From positions 165,469-229,468 of the forward strand of contig CAUYUJ010017642.1 in assembly GCA_963575745.1 (NCBI GenBank): 64,000 nt of DNA, read 5' to 3'. Under the pieces are notes generated by a model. That model saw only the letters and a list, made by a program, of their open reading frames with translations, made no database searches and was not told the DNA's origin. The DNA comes from Prorocentrum cordatum. Lineage: Eukaryota > Sar > Dinophyceae > Prorocentrales > Prorocentraceae. A program made the translations under genes and the position numbers. Below, piece by piece: positions 44,506 through 55,915 of the stretch; position 1 is the first letter of the stretch, and every line of letters starts with the position of its first letter.

Positions 44506-44799
44506 GCCGCCTGCCCAACAGCGGCCGATGTCGGTTTTGGACAACACTTTTTGTTGGAGGTTGTACTCATTTTTGTCCGTACCCGTTTCGGGCGCCCAGA
44601 GCTCGTCTCTCGAGAAGCCCTATCTGCTGCACGGACTCCGCTGCCTTCTCTGAGGGAGGCTCGCTAGCTTTCCTCGGTCGGACCCGCGGTCTGGCCCGCT
44701 GGTGGGCGACTTCGCGCGCGAGCCTGGATGGGCCAGCGTCAAAGTCGGGCGTGTCACTCCGGGGGGAGCGAGCGAGAGGGAGGAGGGCAGAATAGGAAC

Positions 44800-44895
44800 G
44801 ACGAGGAGCACGAGGGGCACGAGCACGAGGCGCACGAGGAGCACGAGGCGCACGAGGAGCACGAGGAGCACGAGGAGCACGAGGAGCAGGAACAC
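44800..44895 (+). repeat. GAGCACGAG-type repeats
   Basis: GAGCACGAG and GCGCACGAG units in tandem, reading as Glu-His runs in one frame. Confidence 0.85.
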
Positions 44896-45112
44896 CCAGA
44901 GGAGCAGACCGAGAGCACGGACAGGGCGGGGGGACGCCGCATCGGCCTCGCCGATGGCGCTCTGGCCAGCCGCCCTTTAGGCATTGCGCAGGGTCATGTC
45001 GGTTTGAACCGCCTCATCCAGCCGCCAGCGTGCGTGGCCGCCCGGCCACGCCCAACCCTATCTTCCTCTTGTCTGGGGGGCAGAGAACGTGGATCTCTGG
45101 AAACCAAGGTTC

Positions 45113-45200
45113 ACTCGCCAAAGATTCTGCGATTAACTCGTGTGGTCAACTCGTCACTCGCCACAGATCATGCGATTAACTCGTGTGGTCAATTCGTTAC
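45113..45200 (+). repeat. 43-bp tandem duplication
   Basis: TCACTCGCCA(A/C)AGAT(T/C)(C/A)TGCG...GTGTGGTCAA(C/T)TCG occurs twice head to tail. A GGGGGA-type repeat follows at 45316-45350. The region to 46100 has no recognised gene. Confidence 0.8.
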
Positions 45201-46122
45201 TTGACGTAGGCAATCTCTGGTTAAATCGGAGACGCCCATGTTGTCTTCAAAACATCACGTCGGTAATCGAGAACGGGGGTAGGTACAACGAGGGTGGGCA
45301 CGAGAACGATGATGGGAGGGAGAGGGGGAGGGGGAGGGGGAGGGGAAGGGAGAGGATGAGGAGAGGGAGTTCTTTATTGAGCGGACAGCGTCTTCCTACA
45401 TGTGTTTTACGGCCTTCCACAAATGGCCACGATATTCTCTTCATGTCAAGTCCCGCCGCGTCGCGAACAATCTTAGAGCCTTCGTATTCCCCTCCAGGAG
45501 GCAACACTGGTGCAATACAACATATAGCATGACGTATCTCACGCAAATCGATGCACCTTTCAGCGTCTTGATCGGATTTCCCGCGCCCAGTGCAAGTGCT
45601 ATCAACTCAATCCCGACAACACCCACCCTTCCCCAACCCTCTCTCCCCCTCTGGGGTCCCACATGTTTCACATGTCTTGGGGGCGTCGGCCATCGAGGGG
45701 GGTACTTCGGGGAATCTTGTAGCCTCAATGGGTTGTCGAGCCGTCGGGTCACAACAGTGCCAAAATGGTCCGTCTCTGGTAATATACCATAGGCTCAGAT
45801 ATGATTGAACCTTGAGCGCGCGCTTAGCGCGAGTGTCTTAAAGCTGGCGTGTATCTCCTGCGATGCACTTGTTATAGTCAAAACGCGGGGCTGGACAATG
45901 CTGGACCAAGCTCGGAAAACTTACAGCGTCCTTCAACGATGGACCAAGCTCGAAAAACTGGTTATGGCTGGACTGGGTCTGGCAACCTCGTCGCCACTGT
46001 CTTTCTGGATCGCATCGTTCCAGAGCCTCGTTGCCACGGACATCCGTGTATCGTCGTGTGCGCTGTTGCCCGCTCGTACACGTTGTGGCCCAAACAAGCT
46101 GTTTATGTTTCACGGTTTCACC

Positions 46123-48527
46123 ATGGATCTCGACGAGATCCTGAGTGTGGGGCCTCTCATCGCAGCGGATGTCGAGGGATGTAGCTCTGGGGATGACGCT
46201 ACGGACGCTGCAGCGGCGAGTGGTGAACACTCGAATGAGGCACCTGCAGATGCTGTCGCACTTCTCGGGGAGGCTCGCGATGTAGTGCCAGATGGTGTGG
46301 GTCAGCCCTCAACCAATGAGATTGATGTTCTGTCGATGTTGCCGCGCGAGTTGGCTGTAGTAGACATGTCAAAGGCGATAACACCACATAGCATCACACG
46401 TGCCAGAGAGATAAAAGGTCAGTATCGGAACCAAGCGTTGAAACGCCAGCTCGATGGAGAGCGCAAGCGTCATGGTGCAATCATCGAAGCTGTGATGTCT
46501 GTACTTCCAGGTGCGTCCAAGCTGATTGGCAAGAGCTCATCGTCGACGGTCTTGGGGAGAAAAAAAAACGAGAACCTTCGGACTTTGCAGTTGTTGTGCG
46601 CGCTTGCCATATACAAGCCAAAGCTGCCATCGCAGTGGGGGTCAAACACAAGAGATTGATCGCTGCTGCGACGATGCTCTGCGAGAAACGCCAGCATCGA
46701 GCCTTCGACTTTCTGCTGGATATGTCCTCCAGGGCGTTGTCAGCAGATGGGTCCAGGTGTATGCACATCTCTTGCACGCACATGTGGGACGAGGTTGCAG
46801 CTCGTTCCAAGTGGAAGGCCAGCTCTCGTTTCAAGGCGAAGCGTAGGGGAACCATGTTGCCGACACTTGTGCAACGTGGGGCTATCACGACAATGCTGAT
46901 CGATAACAAGGTGCAGCGTGCGCGAGCCCACAGGGATTACTGGTTGACCAAGCCACTCAAGCTGAACGGGAAGAGCACTAAGTGCCTCATGCCTGGAATT
47001 CGTCGCGGACTACCCGAGAGCTTCCAGTTCGACGACACCTCGAAGATGACGGTGGTGGCTCAGAAGGTTTCCAGTGCAACATATATGCCGATGAGTGACA
47101 AGGCTTCGATTAACATTGTGGCATTAAAGCACTTCGGGCTGCATTATGAGAAGGCGCTGCTGAATGCTTGTGTAATTCCATACTATTCTGGCCAGATACA
47201 TGCGGCATCCACCTTCACCATCGGTCGAAAGTGCAAGTCAAAGGAGCCCGCAGACACGTGATGATATTGTTTGGCATCGCACAGCTCTCAAAACAAGAGA
47301 GCGCGATGAAGAGGGTTACGCGTAACGTGGAGATTATTGTTGTTAAGAAATGTACGCGTGTGGTTGGTGTGCCTCCGGAAGACTCATTCCGACCTATCGT
47401 TGACATGCTGTTTGTTTTCGAAGCGGACCATCACAAGTGCAAGAATGGACACTCTCAGAGATGGCAGGAATTATCAGATTTGTGTGACATGATCAACCAC
47501 TCGTGGAAGGACGACAAGTGGACCCACTTCTGCCACGACCCTGCCACAGGGCGACCTTGCTGTCGCAATCAGAACGACACGATTGACAAGACAACCCGTG
47601 CAGTTTACAATGCATTGTTGGGCCACTCTGGCAGAGTTCCAACGGAGAGCCGATGGACCAACACGTTGTCGGCAATGCAGCAAACAGTGTTACGGTGCTT
47701 GTTCCATAGAGTTGGTGTGGACGCGTTCTGTATGGACTGTGACATCGGTGACTTAGATGATGATGAGATTGGCAACGTGACTGTTGAGGCTGAGGCGTCA
47801 GAGAACTTCTTCAAGATCAGCAACAGGGCGAGGTCTAAAAAAACAAGAGAGTATTTCGAGTCTCACTGTGAATTGGTGGTCTATGTTGTGTTGTTTGATA
47901 CTGGCGATCGCAACTTATTGTACCCTGTGATGGAGGACGTCATCCACAACGATTGTGACAAGCCTAGCAAGATGGACGGTCTGCTTAAGCCTGGTGATGG
48001 CCGTATCGTCCTTGCGTTTCAGGAACTGCGGCATCTGATTCGCTGCGACCGGTGCCCGAAGCGAGGTGATATCAGTACGCCTTGGAGCATTCTCGATGCG
48101 GTAAAGGCCCCCCATCGACAGCGAGGAGTTCCAGCGATGGACTAGGAGCCAAATCTTACGCCTGAGCAGTGCCTTATACAGGAGATTTGAGTTGAAGTTC
48201 TCGTGCTGGCCCTATCGTCTGCATGCGTTGGTGAGCGACGATTGCACTGCTGACGTGAAGAAGGCCATCGCTGATCAACTGTTGAGGGCGCCTGAGGACC
48301 GCCTCGAGGTGTACAGCCGTGGCGTTCGCAGGCTCTTTCCGTCCATCGGCGCGCTCGCGCCCTTCTCGTGCGTCGCCATGCTGATCGGCGACTTCGCGTC
48401 CCACGCGCGCGGCATCGACCAGGTCGAGCGCTTGAACAAGGAGGTGGCGAGCTTGCAGACGCAGTTCGGGCCAGGGCATGGCTGGGTGGACACTGGCGAG
48501 ACCTACCCTTGCCCTTGGCGGTTTCTA
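46123..48527 (+). CDS. Gene B, 5' part: large uncharacterised protein
   Basis: I prefer the ATG at 46123 (CCATGG context, MDLDEILSVGPLIAADVEG); an in-frame ATG at 46105 is the alternative. The N-terminal ~85 residues are acidic, followed by a basic helix. The middle has MWDEVAARSKWKASSRFKAK and INIVALKHFGLHYEKALLNA. A Cys/His-rich stretch follows (HHKCKNGH, WTHFCHDPATGRPCCRNQND), then ESRWTNTLSAMQQTVLRCLF. The last block starts RRFELKFSCWPYRLHALVSD. The frame is 1 to the A9 run at 46560-46568, 0 to about 47250, 2 to the C6 run at 48108-48113, then 0. One added A and one removed C restore reading at the runs. I recall similar long ORFs in other dinoflagellate assemblies but cannot verify this. 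No catalytic domain is recognised. Confidence 0.6.
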
Positions 48528-48746
48528 GGGATGGGAGCGCGGCCACCTAGTTCGATGCCCCCCCGAGCGAAGAGAGAGGAGGAGGAGGAAAGGAGGAGGA
48601 AAGGAGGAGGAGAAGGAGGATGAGGAGGAGGAGGAGGAGTAGGAGGAGAGGGAGGAGGTTGATGAGGGGGAGGAGGGGGGGAGGAGGACAGGGAGCAGGA
48701 GGAGAGGAGGAGGAGGAGGAGGAGGAGGAGGAGAGGAGGAGGAGGG

Positions 48747-48778
<32 letters not shown>

Positions 48779-48840
48779 TGGAGGAGGATGGTGAACCCAA
48801 CATCTCCTTTAGAAATCGCGAGGGGGTAAGGGTAGGGTTC
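48528..48840 (+). other. Probable intron of gene B with (GGA)n
   Basis: Begins GTTTCTAGGG after CCTTGGCG and ends near GGGTAG before a frame reading LPPKGLNLSNASREHF. It contains imperfect GGA/AGG repeats at 48570-48785, including a GGAGCA variant. Confidence 0.5.
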
Positions 48841-49940
48841 GCTCGTTACCACCAAAAGGACTGAACCTCAGCAACGCCAGCCGCGAGCATTTCATGAGAC
48901 AGGTCTCTGTGTGCCACCGGCAGCGCGGCGGTGACGATCCACTCATGCCCAGACGATTGGACGGTCCCGAAGTTGAAGAACACGTAGCCATCAACCGATT
49001 GCTTCGTGCATGCATTGGCTTGGAAACGCCGCCCGCGCAGAAGTCGATTGAAGCCGTGGGAGGTCAGGAGGATGATGGCGTTTGTCATGCACGGCAGGAA
49101 TTGGTTCCTTTCGACGGCGGCGTGTGCGGCGATATCGCGCAGTACTCCTTCGACGACTTCGCAAGGTCTGCGAGGGCGGTGAGGATGCAGGCCCCGCTGG
49201 CTTCATTGATTCCTCGGGATCCCGAGCCAGAGACGCGCTCTCGAAGGGGGCTGTCATCTTTTCTGCTGGAGCGCAATACGTGGCTGACCTCAGCCAAGGC
49301 TGCGAAAGGTTCTACATTGACACTCGAGGAAGTGTACGATGTGTACCGCAACTTCGCCGTCCACTGGGGGATTGTGTCGAAGGGTACCGACGCGTTCAAG
49401 GAGGCTTACGACGCGTGGAGGCTTGCTCCGAAGACAGCCGATGACAGTGGTCGCCGTGCTGATTACATGCCCCTCTGGGGCGGAGGTAACTGCCTCACTC
49501 CGATTTAGACTCAAGAGTTCTTCGAGTATGTGGAGCAGCATGGATGGCCTACAGATGCGGTTGTTACGGACGCTGACATGGTTGACGTCTCAGCTGGCGT
49601 GGATGATGGATTCGACGAGACTTGCGCAGACGACTTCAATCTGTTCGGCATCTTCAGGGGTGCTCGGAATGCCGATCGGACGAGGTCGGTATGCCCAGAG
49701 GCGTTTCCCTTAGTCGAGAAGGGCGTGCACAACTTTATCGTGAGTCTGGGCCGCGAGACTGCGGACTCAGGGGGCGCGATGGTCATCGTCGAGGGCACCC
49801 GGAGAGGGCGAGATGGCTTGGTACGTCGTGCAGCGCTGGTCACAGGCGTGTGCTACAACCCTCAGGTCTTCGACGCATGCGTGCTGACTTTCTGCGATGC
49901 GTCCAATGTGTGCCCCGAGGCGCGTGGCCGTCGGGACTAG
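48840..49940 (+). CDS. Gene B, middle part, with in-frame stop
   Basis: Frame 0 continues from LPPKGLNLSNASREHF through MRQVSVCHRQRGGDD, PFDGGVCGDIAQYSFDDFAR, LTLEEVYDVYRNFAVHWGIV and, after a TAG at 49506-49508, TQEFFEYVEQHGWPTDAVVT to VFDACVLTFCDASNVCPEAR, stopping at 49938-49940. The frame is identical on both sides of the TAG and the composition does not change, so the TAG looks like a point nonsense change or base error. The real exon end may lie before 49940, in CYNPQVFDA. It is probably part of the same gene as the flanking blocks, given shared frame and style. Domain unknown. Confidence 0.5.
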
Positions 49941-50276
49941 AAAAATTTGAGCCCACCTTGTCCAAGGGAGGAGTGAGTTTTTTGAGGGCGAGTGGGTGCG
50001 GCTGGCGGAGGATGAGGGGGAGGAGGAGGAGGGGGGGGAGGAGGGGCTGGAACAAGGGTGGGCTCGAGGCCGGTGGGTTGGAGGGGCCGCGAGCGCGAGA
50101 AGGAGGGGGATGAGAAGGCCGAGGGGGGCAACACCGAGGTGTTTACATGGCCCACGCTTTATGCGAACGCACCCCATGCGAATCACAATGAGAAAGAGGT
50201 GTCCACATAGCCCACGCCCTTTGCGAGCGAACCCCGCGGGTGGGAAGAAGACGGAGAAGGAAGGATATGGGGGAGG
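49941..50276 (+). other. Probable intron of gene B
   Basis: GGA/GGGG-rich at 50010-50130. A near-duplicate GAGGTGT(T/C)(T/C)ACAT(G/A)(G/A)CCCACGC(T/C)(T/C)T phrase lies at about 50133 and 50199, each followed by GCGAACGCACCCC- or GCGAGCGAACCCC-like sequence. No protein-like frame. Confidence 0.45.
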
Positions 50277-51462
50277 GTGAGCAGCAGAGGAGCGAGGTGC
50301 AGTTTTTTCTGGTTTCGACGGTTGCGCCACCTCGAGGCGATTGCTTTGCCTGCGCTGGTGGAAATCCAGGGCAGAGAATGCAGAATCCCATGGGCTGATC
50401 CTGATATTCTGGCGCTCCCCATCAATACTTCCGGTGAGTGGATTTCCACACTTGCGCAAGACATGTCTTCGATGTCACCCTGGAAAGCCACGCACGAGGT
50501 TGTCGTGACTAAGAACACCTTGGAGATGTCTGAGATCAGCAGCGTTGAGAAACTCGGTGAGCTTTGGCACCCAGGGACGCTTCGACCGCTGGCCCTCAAG
50601 TCGGAGCGCCCAGAGGCGACCGCGTTCGACCACGGGGAGCGGATCGCGCGCAGGATGTGCAAGGGCGACCCCTTCGCTGCACAGCCTGATGATGGCGGCC
50701 CAGGCCCACGCAGTAGCAGAGGCCGAGGCGCTGGCAGTAGCAGAGGCCGAGGCGCTGGCAATAGCAGAGGCGGAGGCAGAGGCCGAGGCCGAGCCAAGGC
50801 CGAAAGCCCTGAACGGCCGAGCACTGCAGATGGGCACCGTGGTGGCGATGACCCAGCAGGCGAGATGGCGGCCCTCGAGGACGAGGACGCTGACGCGCAG
50901 AAGGGGGAGGCTGACGACATCGACCTCCGCGACGAGGACGAGTCGGTATCCTCTGCATCGGAGCTCGAGGACACATTCGGCTCGGCGCCAGGGCAGGGGC
51001 CGAACGCCGACGAGCAGCCAGCAGGGGAAGTCGAGACGAAGATCGCCTCCATGCTCGAGGCGCCGTCGGATGACATCGGCTTGCATGGCGGTTCAGGGCC
51101 ACCTGAGAGTGGCGGCGGCGGTGCTCCGCCACCGCTGCCGCCGCCGCCATCGCCGCCGCCCAACCCGTGGGATGAGATGACGGAGCCCACGGAGATGGGC
51201 TACATCTTCTATCGCGGGCGCAACGCGATGCGGATCCAGAGGGGCAGGCCAGCTGGATCGGCGACGGTGACGCGCTACATGCACCCGGGCTGCGGCCTCT
51301 GCATCTCAGAGGTCCGCTGCCCGAGCGACCTCGAGCTCAAGAAGTGGTGCTTCCACGGAGAGCGGCATGTCGACGGAGGAGAAGCGGGAGCTGGCCAAGG
51401 CGCACAACGCTCTGGGCCGCTCGCTGTGGTACTTGGGGCGCCGCCGTCGCCCTCGCGAGTAA
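50277..51462 (+). CDS. Gene B, 3' part
   Basis: The protein-like part begins around HLEAIALPALVEIQGRECRI and continues DPDILALPINTSGEWISTLA, then an Arg/Gly/Ser repeat tract (RSSRGRGAGSSRGRGAG, 50710-50800) and an acidic region. A Pro-rich linker (GGGAPPPLPPPPSPPPNP) is followed by a compact C-terminal block MGYIFYRGRNAMRIQRGRPA and MHPGCGLCISEVRCPSDLEL. Near 51360 a one-base frame change leads into MSTEEKRELAKAHNALGRSL and a basic ending with TAA at 51460-51462. That ending looks more natural than the low-complexity alternative in frame 0. The arrangement suggests a flexible linker between two folded parts. No domain is recognised, and whether this is the same gene as 46.1-49.9 kb is inference. 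Confidence 0.5.
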
Positions 51463-51539
51463 AGATATCACGTCCCAGCGGGGCGAGGGTTCAGATGAGA
51501 AGGATGAGCAGGCAGATAGGTTGGGATAAGTAGATATCA

Positions 51540-51960
51540 TCATGAGGACGGGTAGGAGGAGGGGGCGTAGGGGGAGGGGGGGAGGAGGATGAGGATGAGG
51601 AGGGGGGGGGGGGGGGGGGGGGGGGGGAGGAGGGGGAGGAGGAGGAGGAGGAGGGGAGGAGAGGGGGAGGAGAGGAGGGGCAAGGATGAGGGGGAGAGGG
51701 GGAGGAGGCGGATGAGAGCACATGATGATGAATGATGATGATGTGAGGAGGTGGAGGAGGGGAAGTGTGAGGGGGGGGGAGGAGGAGGAGGCGGATGAGG
51801 GCGCAGCACGACGATGATGATATGATGATGATGGGAGGAGGAGGAGGAGTAGGAGAGGAGGAGGAAGGAGGAAGAGGAGGAGTGGGAAGGATGAGGGGGA
51901 GGAGGGGGGGTGGACGAGGATGGAGGAGCGGGTTGTCGCACGAGAAGCACAGGGTGCATA
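51540..51960 (+). repeat. (GGA)n/(GAT)n purine-rich tract
   Basis: Imperfect GGA with a G-run of about 26 bases near 51603-51628. Two copies of a GAGGAGGCGGATGAG... GATGATGATG phrase lie at about 51705 and 51790. Confidence 0.9.
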
Positions 51961-52039
51961 GACAGAAGGAGGCGAAGAAGAGGAGGGGGAGAGGAGGAGG
52001 AGGAGGCGCGGAGGAGGAGGAAGAGGGCAAGCACGCCCT

Positions 52040-52485
52040 CTACCCTGTCCTCTTGCTTCATCCTCTGCCCCCTGCTCCCCCTGCTCTTCCTTGTATTTTT
52101 TCTCATCCTGATCATGCTCTTCCTCTTCGTATTCTTCGTTGTATTCTCTCCTCCCCTCCCCCCGCCCCTCCTCCTCCTACCTCCTCCTCCCCCTCCTCCT
52201 CCTCCTCCCCCCCCCCCTCCTCCTCCTCCTCCCCTCCTCGTTCCTCCTCCTCCTCCTCCTCCTTCCTCCTCCCCCTCCTTCTCCTCCTCCTCCTCCTCTT
52301 CCGGAATCATCATCATCCAGCCCGTTTTCCTGACCGCCTCTTCCCCTTCCTCCTCGGCCTCCTTTCGCCTCCTCCTTTTTCGCCCTTCCTCCTCCTCTCT
52401 CCTCTTCCTCCTCCTCCTCCCCCTCCTCCTTCTCCTCCTCCTCCTCCCCCTCCTCCTCCTCCTCCTCCCCCTCTCTTCCTTTTAG
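52040..52485 (+). repeat. (CCT)n pyrimidine-rich tract
   Basis: CTCCTCCTCC sequence opposite in strand sense to the preceding GGA tract. It contains CTCTTCCGGAATCATCATC at about 52298. Confidence 0.9.
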
Positions 52486-52559
52486 TCTTGCGCCATGGGG
52501 CGGGCTCTCTGGCCAGCCCCACTCCTCGCACCACCGCCCTCCACTTGTTACGCCCCCTC

Positions 52560-54655
52560 CCTGTTTCATCGCATCTCCCTTTCCGTCTCTTCTCCTCCTC
52601 CTCCCCCTCCTCCTCTTCCTTTCCTCTTCTTTCCTCCTCCTCCTCCTCCACGCGAGCCGCCGCTGCACATGTCAATTGCGCGTTCTTCCCAGCGCCCCCA
52701 GGGGCCCCGGGCGCTCGGGGGCCCCAGGCCCCTCGGCCCCCCCTAAGGGAGCACGGACCAACGCGCGATTGACATGCGTTCGGTTCTTGTGCCTGGGCTG
52801 TGGGTGTCCTTCGAAGCGGTGCGTTTTTGGATATTGGGTGGGTGTCTTGGGTTCGCGTCTCCTTGTCTTGGGCAGTTGTCTTGGCTCCGTGCCTGCGTGT
52901 GGGTCTCGCGTGCCTGGGTTGTGGCATCTTGGGGTCTTGGGCGGATGTCTTGGCATACGTGCCTGGTCGGTGGGTGCCGCGTCTGGTTGTGGGTCGTCGC
53001 CTGGGTTGCGGGTCGGATTGCATTTTGTGCCTTGGTGTGTGGTCGCGTGGGCGTGGGGTTGTCGTCTTCGGTGCGCGCTCGCCTTGCTACTCAAGAGGCA
53101 TGCGCCATTCCGCTCGCCTTCCTACTCAAGAGGCTTACGCCATTGCGCCATTCCGCCATTCCGCTATTTGCTTGGCTTGTTCCTGTCATGCTTGGTGTTG
53201 GGCCTTCGCCCCCTTTGGCGGTGCCTGGTGGCGTGGGGGCGTGGGGCCGCCCACGCTGGCACTGGCTCAATCGGTTCTTGCCGCGCGCATGCCCGATTCT
53301 GGGTCGCAACGGGCATCTCTGACCGAAAGCTGGCGAAAACAATCTTCGAGCGCTACCGGCGCGAAATCCCATTGTCTCCGCCGACGCAATAGCTCCGCGC
53401 GGTTTGCCTCACTCCCTTGGCCCCCGTGCTTGTGGACAAACGCCGAGGCCTTCGCGCTCTCGAGTTGCTCGGGGGCGGGCGCGCCCTCCTTCAGTGCCGG
53501 ATGGGCAAGCGGTGGCACGTGGCTATCGGCCTCACTTGCTTTGTCTCTGCTTTCGTGGCGCTGGCACTTGAAGTCGCGCGCCGCGAACGGCTGCGATCCA
53601 TCTTGCGCGCGTGCGCGTGCGTGCGTGGCGCGCGGGCGTTGGTGGAGGGGTGGAGCGCGCGGTGGTGCGACGAGTTTGTTGAATTCGATGCCGCGGGAGG
53701 AAGGCGCGGTGGAGCGCGCGAAGGCGGTGGCGCGGTGGCGCGGGAAGCGGCGGGGGCGGGGCGGGGCGGGCGGGTCGGGGGGGGAAGGGGGTCGGCGCGT
53801 TTGGCTTCGGAACAGCGACGCCCCCATTCTGGCAGCGCGCAGCGCGGCTGGCTTGCCACGCGCCATCTTCGCGAGCGCAACCAACGTTGGATTGGATCAA
53901 CAATTGCGCAGTGGCTTCGCCGATTCCAGCGCGCGCGCGACGCAAGACGGCGTCTGCCCACCGCGCAGGCGCGAAGGGGTTCCACCAATTAGCCGACACG
54001 GCGCGCGCATCGACATCGGCCATCTCTGATTCGCCGTGGTGAGCGGGCTGCGCGCGTTCAGTTCATTCGGGCGGCGCCCGCGTATACGTCGTGCTGCGAC
54101 GGAGCGCGCGCCGAGAACGTGCAAGCGCCTGATGGGTCCTCCATCTCGGTCAAGCGCTGCTTCGCCATTGAATATAACGGCACCAGCGCGCGTGGGCGCG
54201 ACGGCTGGACGGCGCGCTGCTGGCGCATCAGACCAAGCTGATTCGCGCGGCGCTCGCGGCGCTTGAGATCGCAGCCCGACGTGGAAGGCGGTGCCAAGTG
54301 ACGCGCTCACCCACCACAGACGAATCAGAGTGACTGCCTGGGTGATCATGATAATTCTCGGCTTCCTGGGGGGGAGAGCGGGGGGGGGTAGGGCGGGCGG
54401 GGTGGTGGCGGTGGTGGTGGCGGTGGTGGTGGTGGTCAGGAGGCATGCCTCATGCTGCTACCATTACCCTTGCAACATCGGCTGCGGCCGTGCGTCGGTT
54501 GCGCAGCGGTCGCAGAGAACGCACGCTGGAGCGTTGCATGTTGCTGCCCGCCGTCCTCTCGCGGGGGGCCGGCGCGCGGCGCTCGCGCTTGCGCCCTCGT
54601 GGAGCGGGCCTTTGTTGGGCGCAAGGCAGGCGCTGCGATTATGCGTTGACTCCGT
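52560..54655. other. No supported gene; T/G-rich and CG-rich stretches
   Basis: 52780-53080 is rich in TGGGTG and TCTTGGG words. 53090-53165 repeats CTACTCAAGAGGC and CGCCATTCCGC. 53570-54300 is rich in GCGCGCG, with frames that are Arg/Ala-rich on both strands and not recognisable. A (GGT)n patch lies at 54400-54437. Confidence 0.5.
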
Positions 54656-54671
54656 CGAGCAATGCACGGCG

Positions 54672-55915
54672 CCCAAACTCTTTAGAACTTCACTAAAACG
54701 CCGCGATGCAAATGACCGACGCGCGCGTGCGCTTCGCAGTGTGATAGATTTCTTTTTTGATCCACATTCATATAATTCCCTCTTCTGATCTGGGAATGAA
54801 ATTTTACGTTGGGTTTTCCCCATTGCGTTTTCGCGTTCACATCGCCCAAACCCTGTAGAACTTCATTTAAACGCCGCGATGCAAATGACCGACGCGCGCG
54901 CTTCGCGGTGTGATTGTTTTCGTATATTCCACATTCATATAATTCCCTCTTCTGATCAGAGAATGGAATTTTACAATGGGTTTTCCCCAATGCGTTTTCG
55001 AGTTAACATCGCCCAAACTCTTTAGAACTTCACTAAAACGCAGCGATGCAAATGATCGACGCGCGCGCTTCGCGGTGTGATAGATTTCCTACATTCCACA
55101 TTCATATAATTCCCTCTTCTGATCTGATAATGCAATTTTGCATTGGGTTTTCCCCAATGCGTTTTCGAGTTCACATCGCCCAAACTCTTTAGAACTTCAT
55201 TAAAACGCCGCGATGCAAATAACCGACGCGCGCGCACGCGCGCGCTTCGCGGTGTGATTGGTTTCCTATATTCCACATTCATATAATTCCCTCTTCTGAT
55301 CTGAGAATGAAATTTTACATTGGGTTTTCCCCATTGCGTTTTCGAGTTCACATCGCCCAAACTCTTTAGAACTTCACTGAAACGCAGCGATGCAAATGAC
55401 CGACGCGCGCACGCGCGCGCTTCGCGGTGTGATAGATTTCCTATATTCCACATTCATATATTACCCTCTTCTGATCTGAGAATGAAATTTGACATTGGGT
55501 TTTCCCCATTGCGTTTTCGAGTTCACATCGCCCAAACTCTTTAGAACTTCACTAAAACGCGGCGATGCAAATGGCCGACGCGCGCGCGCGCGCGTTTCGC
55601 GGTGTGATTGTTTTCGTATATTCCACATTCATATTCCCTCTTCTGATCTGAGAATGAAATTTTACATTGGGTTTTCCCCATTGCGTTTTCGAATTAACAT
55701 CGCCCAAACTCTTTAGAACTTCACTGAAACGCAGCGATGCAAATGACCGACGCGCGCGCTTCGCGGTGTGATAGATTTCCTAAATTCCATATTCGTATAA
55801 TTCCCTCTTCTGATCTGAGAATGAAATTTTAGATTGGGTTTTGGCCATTGAGTTTTCGCGCTGACATCGCCCAAATTCTTTAGAACTTCGCTAAAGCGCC
55901 GCGATGCAAATGACC
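54672..55915. repeat. ~172-bp satellite, eight units
   Basis: The landmark TTTAGAACTTC(A/G) occurs at 54681, 54854 (TG variant), 55021, 55188, 55365, 55540, 55712 and 55879, so periods run from 167 to 177 bp. Each unit has GCCCAAACTC, GATGCAAATGACCGACGCGCG, TTCGCGGTGTGAT, a CCACATTCATATAATTCCC AT-rich half and GGGTTTTCCCCATTGCG. Length differences come mostly from a variable alternating CG run. Confidence 0.92.

Noticed and set aside
50545-51180. Alternative frame with AEAEALAVAEAEALAIAEAE in gene B
   Set aside because: It overlaps the frame whose flanks (ALPALVEIQGRECRI and MGYIFYRGRNAMRIQ) look like folded protein; the Ala/Glu repeat is a shadow of the Arg/Gly/Ser repeat.
51795-52772. 325-residue frame across the GGA and CCT tracts
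   Set aside because: It is almost entirely trinucleotide-repeat translation.
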